From: an uncultured Desulfobacterales bacterium
GTDB taxonomy: Bacteria; Desulfobacterota; Desulfobacteria; Desulfobacterales; JAFDCJ01
Direction: 5' to 3'
Length of the DNA stretch: 9,642 nt
Assembly: GCA_945787595.1 (NCBI GenBank)
Contig: CALZJV010000448.1
Span: 1-9,642, forward strand
In this document: positions 5,593-9,642 of the stretch, piece by piece
Layout of the letters: each line of letters opens with the position of its first letter
How positions within the stretch are numbered: position 1 is the first letter of the stretch
Made by a program: the position numbers and the translations under genes
The notes under the pieces: generated by a model
The model's input: only the letters and a program-made list of their open reading frames with translations
Databases searched by the model: none
Told to the model about the DNA's origin: nothing

Positions 5593-5670
5593 GTGGGAGC
5601 GGCTTCCAGCCGCGATTATGCAATGACAGCTATAAAGCGACTTTTTTTCGCGGCTGGAAGCCGCTCCCAC
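5593..5670. repeat. REP-type palindromic pair (BIME-like)
   Basis: Two 23-base arms (5593-5615 and 5648-5670) are exact reverse complements, GTGGGAGCGGCTTCC... and its inverse, separated by 32 bases. Each arm also folds by itself (GCGGCT-TCC-AGCCGC). This is the architecture of REP elements arranged head-to-head, which in many proteobacteria are spread by REP-associated tyrosine transposases. No such transposase is in the window. Confidence 0.85.
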
Positions 5671-5803
5671 GAGAAATTGATGTAAATTTGATGACATTGA
5701 ACCTCGATTTATTGAAGTTTCATAAGAGAGGGTTTAACGCTTGGGTTTTCAGATGGCATTTTTGCATCATAAGTTTTAGGCCTTTAGACTGGAGGAGGAA
5801 TAA

Positions 5804-6130
5804 ATGCAGATACACAATTTTTATACGGATCCGGTTCCTTCGGTTCGCAACCCGCTCGATAGTATTGTGTTGAGCCCTCATACGATAAAATCAAATGATT
5901 TCAGCCTGATAAGTATGATGGAAGATAGCTGTGATTATCAAACACTTCTTCCCTCCATCTCCAGCTGCGAATATTATGACCGCAAGGCCTGCAAGCAGTC
6001 GAAATCACTGCCAAAGTGTATTTGGGCAAAATGCTATCGATTGATCAAAAATATCTTGATTGTTGGGAGGGCTTATGAGTGCTTCTTACTGGAAAATGGT
6101 CGGCGAGAACATCGCCAGAGGATTGGGTGA
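5804..6130 (+). CDS. Unrecognised small Cys-containing protein, first ORF of a two-gene unit
   Basis: This 108-residue frame has a very strong ribosome-binding site, GGAGGAGG (5791-5798), five bases before ATG. I do not recognise a family. It has no signal peptide or clear membrane helix. Its middle part holds cysteines at about 43, 55, 63, 72 and 77, with a sixth at 93; the spacing could bind a metal or form disulfides, but no known motif is matched. Its last 56 bases overlap the next gene in another frame, and that gene's ribosome-binding site lies inside this ORF, so coupling is likely if the ORF is real. The long overlap and unremarkable composition leave open that this is an unused frame or that the true product is shorter. 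Confidence 0.45.
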   Translation: MQIHNFYTDPVPSVRNPLDSIVLSPHTIKSNDFSLISMMEDSCDYQTLLPSISSCEYYDRKACKQSKSLPKCIWAKCYRLIKNILIVGRAYECFLLENGRREHRQRIG

Positions 6131-6761
6131 GAAAACAATTCGACGGCTGGGTACCAGTGGAAAAGTGCTGGGTCGAACAGGTGCCGTGGTGGGCATCGGC
6201 TTCCTGGTTTACGAATTGTATTCAAATTATAAGGAAAACATTGAAAATGAGCCGGCCTACCGGGAAATGATGATCCTTCAGGCAGAACTGGAAAAATGGA
6301 CCAGTGCCATCTCATGTATCGGCAGGGAACCGGCTGTGGGAAAGGAGTATGGTTCCTTGGATGAAGGGGGTGCCATCAATGCTTTATACCGCAAAAAGGT
6401 ATTAATTGGTGAAGGTTTTCGCGACGCAAATCCCAAAGAGGCGTATGCTTTGATTGGAAGATCCATGAATTATATTCGCCGGACTGAAAATCTTTTGGGA
6501 GATGCGACCTTCGACGAAAAAAAGAACGCCCTTGTTTCACAGTTAAGAAAATTACAGCTACAAGTAACTGACGCCCATGCTTACCGGCCAATTCAAAACA
6601 AACTGGCCCAAATTGTGGATGAGATCAGACCTATCGCTGGGGGATATACAACACGGGTCTATGACTGCAGCCGGGAGATTCAAAAGACTCTGGGATCAAA
6701 TGCAGCCTGGGCTGCCATCTCGATGACCACGCTGGGTCTGGTGAAGAAGCCGCTGAAGTAG
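6075..6761 (+). CDS. Unrecognised protein with one N-terminal-half hydrophobic segment
   Basis: This 228-residue protein does not match a family I know. The start at ATG 6075 is chosen because GGGAGG (6065-6070) lies four bases upstream; a TTG at 6060 in the same frame has no better site. After a basic amphipathic stretch (about 12-34, rich in Gly, Arg, Lys) comes one hydrophobic segment, about 36-50 (GAVVGIGFLVYELY), probably a membrane helix. A mostly helical soluble part follows (about 60-215), with EMMILQAELEKW and LVSQLRKLQLQV as likely coiled segments. The end (SNAAWAAISMTTLGLVKKPLK) is again weakly hydrophobic. There is no cleavable signal peptide. The layout suits a membrane-anchored cytoplasmic or periplasmic helical protein. 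It is probably cotranscribed with the overlapping ORF upstream. No function is proposed. Confidence 0.7.
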   Translation: MSASYWKMVGENIARGLGEKTIRRLGTSGKVLGRTGAVVGIGFLVYELYSNYKENIENEPAYREMMILQAELEKWTSAISCIGREPAVGKEYGSLDEGGAINALYRKKVLIGEGFRDANPKEAYALIGRSMNYIRRTENLLGDATFDEKKNALVSQLRKLQLQVTDAHAYRPIQNKLAQIVDEIRPIAGGYTTRVYDCSREIQKTLGSNAAWAAISMTTLGLVKKPLK

Positions 6762-6920
6762 TTAGCTTCCATCCATAAATGGTCTTTTTGCCCAATTTCG
6801 GCGTCAATCGGCGCGTTATCCAGTATATTCTTGCCTGAAAAGAACTCGTTGTATCAATTACCCTTGAAAATATGCCATTCGATTCATGGCTTAGTGATTC
6901 GATTCGCAGTTACATTTACA

Positions 6921-6947
6921 TATAATTATTGACCAATTCAATATAAT
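6921..6947 (+). promoter_or_regulatory. Possible promoter region before the DUF4197 gene
   Basis: The spacer 6762-7002 is AT-rich and contains two exact TATAAT hexamers (6921-6926 and 6942-6947). Neither has a good -35 at 17 bases; the best for the first is TTCGAT. A promoter here is plausible because the gene starts 56-80 bases downstream, but the assignment is weak. No terminator for the preceding gene is convincing. Confidence 0.3.
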
Positions 6948-7002
6948 AGCTTACTCAGCACTAAGAGCTCACTCAAAAAATAGCTCCACATAGGGGGTTA
7001 AC

Positions 7003-7734
7003 ATGAAAAATCGAATTCTTTTGGTCTTATGGAGTTCCCTATCAATATGGATATTTTCGTCTGCTTTGGTTTCAGCCGGATTTCAAGATATCCTCAAAGG
7101 GGCGCAAAAAGTCCTTGGTACATCTGACTCGATTTCAGATTCAGAAATCGTTGAAGGGCTCAAACAGGCACTCGAAATCGGCACCGGCAAAGCGGTGGAT
7201 CTGGTATCGAAACAGGGCGGTTACTATGACAATCCGGCAATAAAAATTCCGCTTCCAGGGTCGGTTCAAAAAGCTGAAAAATTGCTGAGAGGTGCGGGAA
7301 TGGGATCAAAGGTCGACGCTTTTGAATTGAGTATGAACAATGCAGCCGAACGCGCAGCACCGGAAGCGAAGTCGATTTTCTTGGATGCAATCAAACAAAT
7401 GAAAATCGACGATGCCAAAAAGATTTTAAACGGGGGGGATGATGAGGCCACCCTTTTTTTTAAGGATAAGACATATGCGCGGCTTCAGGAAATATTCGAA
7501 CCGACTGTTAAAGAGTCCATGGGAGAAGTTGGTGTAACACGAACCTTCCAGGATTTAAATGCAAAAGTAGAACAAATACCCTTTGCAGACAGCTTCAACT
7601 TCGACCTAGACAAATATGTCACCGATGGTGCTTTGAACGGTCTCTTCCAGATGCTGGCAGAAGAAGAAAAAAAGATTCGCTCGGATCCGACCGCGCGCGT
7701 TACCGACCTATTAAAAAAGGTTTTCGGCAATTGA
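7003..7734 (+). CDS. DUF4197 family exported protein
   Basis: This 243-residue protein matches the DUF4197 pattern. It has an N-terminal signal peptide (MKNRILL, hydrophobic core, ...SALVSA, cleavage likely after Ala25) and then GFQDILKGAQ. A helical repeat-like domain follows with the landmarks EIVEGLKQALEIGTGKAV, GGYYDNPAIKIPLPGSV near 67-83, LRGAGMGSKVDAFELSMNNAAERAAPEA, ILNGGDDEATLFFKDKT, FEPTVKESMGEVG and LFQMLAEEEKKIRSDPTARVTDLLKKVFG at the end. These blocks are what I remember of the family, which is widespread in Gram-negative bacteria and has no established function. The mature protein should be periplasmic; there is no lipobox Cys at the cleavage site. ATG 7003 follows AGGGGG with a five-base spacer. 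It appears monocistronic, between an AT-rich spacer and a repeat block. Confidence 0.88.
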   Translation: MKNRILLVLWSSLSIWIFSSALVSAGFQDILKGAQKVLGTSDSISDSEIVEGLKQALEIGTGKAVDLVSKQGGYYDNPAIKIPLPGSVQKAEKLLRGAGMGSKVDAFELSMNNAAERAAPEAKSIFLDAIKQMKIDDAKKILNGGDDEATLFFKDKTYARLQEIFEPTVKESMGEVGVTRTFQDLNAKVEQIPFADSFNFDLDKYVTDGALNGLFQMLAEEEKKIRSDPTARVTDLLKKVFGN

Positions 7735-7851
7735 TAGGCCTTTACCGGCTTTTTTCTGACAACATGTTGTAAGGAACGTAAGGTGTCAGGTTTCAGGTGT
7801 CAGTGAAAGCAGGTTAGATGCTGAATCCTTTTATGAAACTACGCCAGAATG

Positions 7852-7912
7852 CCACGCTTTCTTTTTCGATTAGGCCGGCCGTTTTTTTTGGTCGGCGGCG
7901 GGACTGACACCC
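7852..7912 (-). repeat. Dispersed hairpin repeat, copy C (reversed)
   Basis: Read on the minus strand it has GCCGCCG, stem CCGACC/GGCCGG around an A-rich loop (one A-C mismatch), then CTAATCGAAAAAGAAAGCG and TGG. It is the same family as 5202-5255 in the opposite orientation. It forms the right half of unit 1 of the composite element. Confidence 0.7.
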
Positions 7913-7943
7913 GAAACCTTGTATGAAACTTCATCAGAATTGC

Positions 7944-7998
7944 GTAGGGTCGGCCACCGTGCCGACCATATCCTGGCGGGCACGGTGGCCCGCCCTAC
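7944..7998. repeat. Nested palindromic element (GTAGGG...CCCTAC)
   Basis: The left arm 7944-7967 begins GTAGGG and contains GGCCACCGTGCC. The right arm 7975-7998 contains GGCACGGTGGCC and ends CCCTAC. The arms are imperfect reverse complements across a 7-base centre. It sits exactly where unit 2 of the composite element differs from unit 1, so it appears to be an insertion. Confidence 0.7.
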
Positions 7999-8002
7999 AT
8001 CG

Positions 8003-8060
8003 CCAAAGTTTCTTTTTCGATTAGACCGGCCGTTTTTTGGCCGGCGGCTGGGCTGACACC
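8003..8060 (-). repeat. Dispersed hairpin repeat, copy D (reversed)
   Basis: On the minus strand it has GCCGCCGGCC, stem CCGGCC (8044-8039) and GGCCGG (8031-8026) with an AAAAAAC loop, then TCTAATCGAAAAAGAAACTT and TGG. This is the best-preserved copy. On the plus strand it also resembles a hairpin containing a T-run in the loop, which is not a terminator. Confidence 0.75.
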
Positions 8061-8099
8061 TATATAAATTATCGGTGTGCTTGCTACCCTTAGGGGCCA

Positions 8100-8127
8100 C
8101 TTTTTCCGAGTGTAGTCCCGGAAAAAG
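8100..8127. promoter_or_regulatory. Perfect inverted repeat upstream of hutH
   Basis: CTTTTTCCG and CGGAAAAAG flank a 10-base centre, about 65 bases before the hutH start. It could be an operator for a dimeric repressor or a hairpin in the 5' leader. As a terminator it would be weak in either direction because most of the stem is A-T and no separate T-run follows. No clear promoter hexamers were found nearby, so its role is open. Confidence 0.4.
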
Positions 8128-8191
8128 GATAGATTTTAGCTCATTTTTTCCAACATAGTTCTCAACCCCAAACTATCAGGAAACCTAAATT

Positions 8192-9642
8192 ATGCAACCG
8201 ATTTCAATCGGCTTCGACGGTATGACCCTTGAGGATCTAACGGCAATCGCCAGGGAGGACGCCGAGGCCAAACTCACCGATGGTGCGGGAAAAAGAATTC
8301 GTGAAACCCGTGGGCTGGTTGAGAGGTGGGTTGACGATGAAAAAACGATTTACGGGATTACTACCGGATTCGGTGCCTTAAGTGACGTTGCCATCTCAAA
8401 AAAAGACACCCGGCTTCTTCAGGAAAAAATTCTCATGAGTCATTCCGCCGGTGTGGGTAAACCGCTGGATGAAGAGATTGTTCGCGCGGTGATGGCTTTA
8501 CGGATTAAGGACCTGGCAAGGGGACATTCCGGTATTCGTCTCGAAACCGTTCAACACCTGGTGACGTTGCTTAATCGAGGCGTTTGCCCGGTAATGCCGG
8601 AAAAAGGGTCCGTAGGGGCCAGCGGGGACCTGGCTCCTTTGGCACACCTTGCACTTGTTTTGCTCGGACTGGGTGAAGCTTTCTTCAAAGGTCAGAGAAT
8701 GTCCGGTGAACAGGTTCTTCGCATCTGCGGTTTAAAACCCCTTAAGCTGGGATCAGGAGAGGGGCTGGCGCTGGTAAACGGCACCCAGGTGATGACCGCC
8801 ATTGGCGCGCTCGCGATTTTTGATGCGATCCGGCTTTGCAAAATGACCGATATTGCGGCGGCCATGAGCCTGGAAGTTCTGATGGGAAGTCGAACCGAGT
8901 TTGATAAGAGAATCCATCAAATAAGACCTCATCCGGGCCAGGCAGCCGTCGCCGCCAACATGGAACGTATGATCTCAAGCAGTGAGATTATCACCTCTCA
9001 CCAGGACTGCTCCCGAATTCAGGATGCCTATACTTTACGGTGTTCACCCCAGGTGCACGGCGCCACCAAAGATGCGGTTAATTATTGCCGCACCGCAATC
9101 GAAACGGAAATGAACTCATCGACCAATAACCCGCTTATATTTTCCGAATCCCGCGATTTTTTGCTGGGCGGCAACTTCCACGGACAACCGGTGGCCCTGG
9201 CCCTGGATTTTCTCAGTATGGCGGTTTCAGAACTGGCCAATATTTCTGAACGACGGATCGAAAGGCTGGTAAATCCGAAACTGAGTGGACTGCCGGCCTT
9301 TCTGGTCAGTGACGGCGGCCTTAATTCGGGATTCATGATCGCCCAATATACGGCGGCAGCGCTTGTTTCCGAAAATAAAGTGCTCTGCCATCCCGCCAGT
9401 GTAGATTCCATTCCCACCTCAGCCAACAAAGAAGATCACGTTTCCATGGGAACCATCTCAGCCCGACAGTGTCGAGAAATTATTGAAAATACAGAGAATG
9501 TGATTGCCATCGAGCTTTTGTGCGCCGCCCAGGCCCTGGATTTGTTTACCAACCTGAAACCCGGTGAGGGAACCCTGGAAGCCTATCGTGTGATCCGCAA
9601 GACAATATCCCATCTGGAGAAAGACCGTATTCTGTCCCAGGA
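8192..9642 (+). CDS. hutH: Histidine ammonia-lyase (3' end outside window)
   Basis: The open frame runs 483 codons to the window edge without a stop; the family is about 500-510 residues, so only a short C-terminal piece is missing. It removes ammonia from L-histidine to give urocanate, the first step of histidine breakdown, as a cytoplasmic homotetramer. Seen here are YGITTGFG with catalytic Tyr54 and SHSAGVG with Ser83-His84, the histidine-selective pair (phenylalanine and tyrosine lyases differ here). GSVGASGDLAPLAHLA carries Ala143-Ser144-Gly145, which cyclise to the MIO electrophile. GLALVNGTQ, DAYTLRCSPQVHGA, GGNFHGQP and SANKEDHVSMG follow, the last with the Glu typical of histidine lyases rather than the Gln of PAL. 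One variation is NSSTNNPL where TDNPL is usual. The start ATG follows AGGAAA at a long spacing (about 10 bases). No other hut gene is in view. Confidence 0.92.
   Translation, partial: MQPISIGFDGMTLEDLTAIAREDAEAKLTDGAGKRIRETRGLVERWVDDEKTIYGITTGFGALSDVAISKKDTRLLQEKILMSHSAGVGKPLDEEIVRAVMALRIKDLARGHSGIRLETVQHLVTLLNRGVCPVMPEKGSVGASGDLAPLAHLALVLLGLGEAFFKGQRMSGEQVLRICGLKPLKLGSGEGLALVNGTQVMTAIGALAIFDAIRLCKMTDIAAAMSLEVLMGSRTEFDKRIHQIRPHPGQAAVAANMERMISSSEIITSHQDCSRIQDAYTLRCSPQVHGATKDAVNYCRTAIETEMNSSTNNPLIFSESRDFLLGGNFHGQPVALALDFLSMAVSELANISERRIERLVNPKLSGLPAFLVSDGGLNSGFMIAQYTAAALVSENKVLCHPASVDSIPTSANKEDHVSMGTISARQCREIIENTENVIAIELLCAAQALDLFTNLKPGEGTLEAYRVIRKTISHLEKDRILSQ

Larger units (their letters stand above)
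7782..8060. repeat. Composite tandem repeat element with terminal inverted repeats
   Basis: Unit 1 (7789-7918) is bounded by inverted 16-mers GGTTTCAGGTGTCAGT and ACTGACACCCGAAACC (15 of 16 complementary). A second GGTGTCAG lies at 7782-7789. Unit 2 (7917-8060) repeats the internal order: CCTTGTATGAAACT...CAGAAT (7917-7940) matches 7827-7850 at 20 of 24 bases. The hairpin repeat then recurs, and it ends in GCTGACACC. Unit 2 differs by an extra block of about 60 bases. No transposase is encoded, so if mobile it is a MITE-like passenger. Confidence 0.65.

Noticed and set aside
5368..5685. Plus-strand 105-codon frame across the repeat block
   Set aside because: It is made entirely of translated heptad, hairpin and REP repeats.
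6770..6789. Possible terminator after the 228-residue protein gene (CCAT...ATGG, T5)
   Set aside because: The stem is only 3-4 A/T-rich pairs with an ill-defined loop.
7739..7757. Possible terminator after the DUF4197 gene (GCC-TTTACC-GGC, T6)
   Set aside because: Only three stable pairs; too weak to call.

Overview
The window looks like a chromosomal segment of a mesophilic Desulfobacterota (deltaproteobacterial, Desulfobacteraceae/Desulfosarcinaceae-like) bacterium. This rests on the protein families present (an AlaC-type aminotransferase, a PspA-PspC pair, a DUF4197 lipoprotein-like protein, a histidine ammonia-lyase), a moderate GC content, and intergenic regions packed with short palindromic repeats of the kind common in that group. 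It is an inference from sequence texture; no database was searched.

Layout. 1-297 (+) is the 3' end of an MscS-family channel gene, convergent with alaC at 408-1643 (-). alaC is preceded on its own strand by a long leader (about 2016 to 1644). This leader holds a consensus -35 promoter, a 26-codon ORF with a good ribosome-binding site and five consecutive alanine codons, and two back-to-back intrinsic terminators. 2203-2466 (-) is a remnant of an animal-type haem peroxidase inside a decayed stretch reaching 2915. 2916-3575 (+) encodes a histidine-phosphatase-superfamily enzyme. 4047-5154 (+) is a pspA-pspC operon behind a very good sigma-54 promoter. 5155-5803 carries no gene but at least five repeat elements. 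5804-6761 (+) is a two-ORF unit of unrecognised proteins. 7003-7734 (+) is an exported DUF4197 protein. 7735-8191 holds a composite repeat element, and 8192 to the window end (+) is a histidine ammonia-lyase gene cut off by the window edge.

Most interesting signal. The alaC leader reads as an alanine-specific translation-coupled attenuator. The enzyme makes alanine from pyruvate, the leader peptide has an Ala-Ala-Ala-Ala-Ala run, and the RNA just after the run can pair with the 5' arm of the first terminator in a 12-bp helix with one bulge. The freed 3' arm of terminator 1 can then pair with the 5' arm of terminator 2, so one ribosome-stalling event could disarm both terminators in a cascade. 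I know of no described alanine-codon attenuator for alaC; the classical examples are his, trp, leu, thr, ilv and phe.

Second tier. These are the sigma-54/IHF-like promoter of pspAC, an unrecognised Cys-containing ORF overlapping a single-TM protein gene, and a dispersed hairpin repeat family (four copies, with covarying stems). Two of those copies form a tandem composite element bounded by inverted repeats, one copy of which is interrupted by a nested palindrome.
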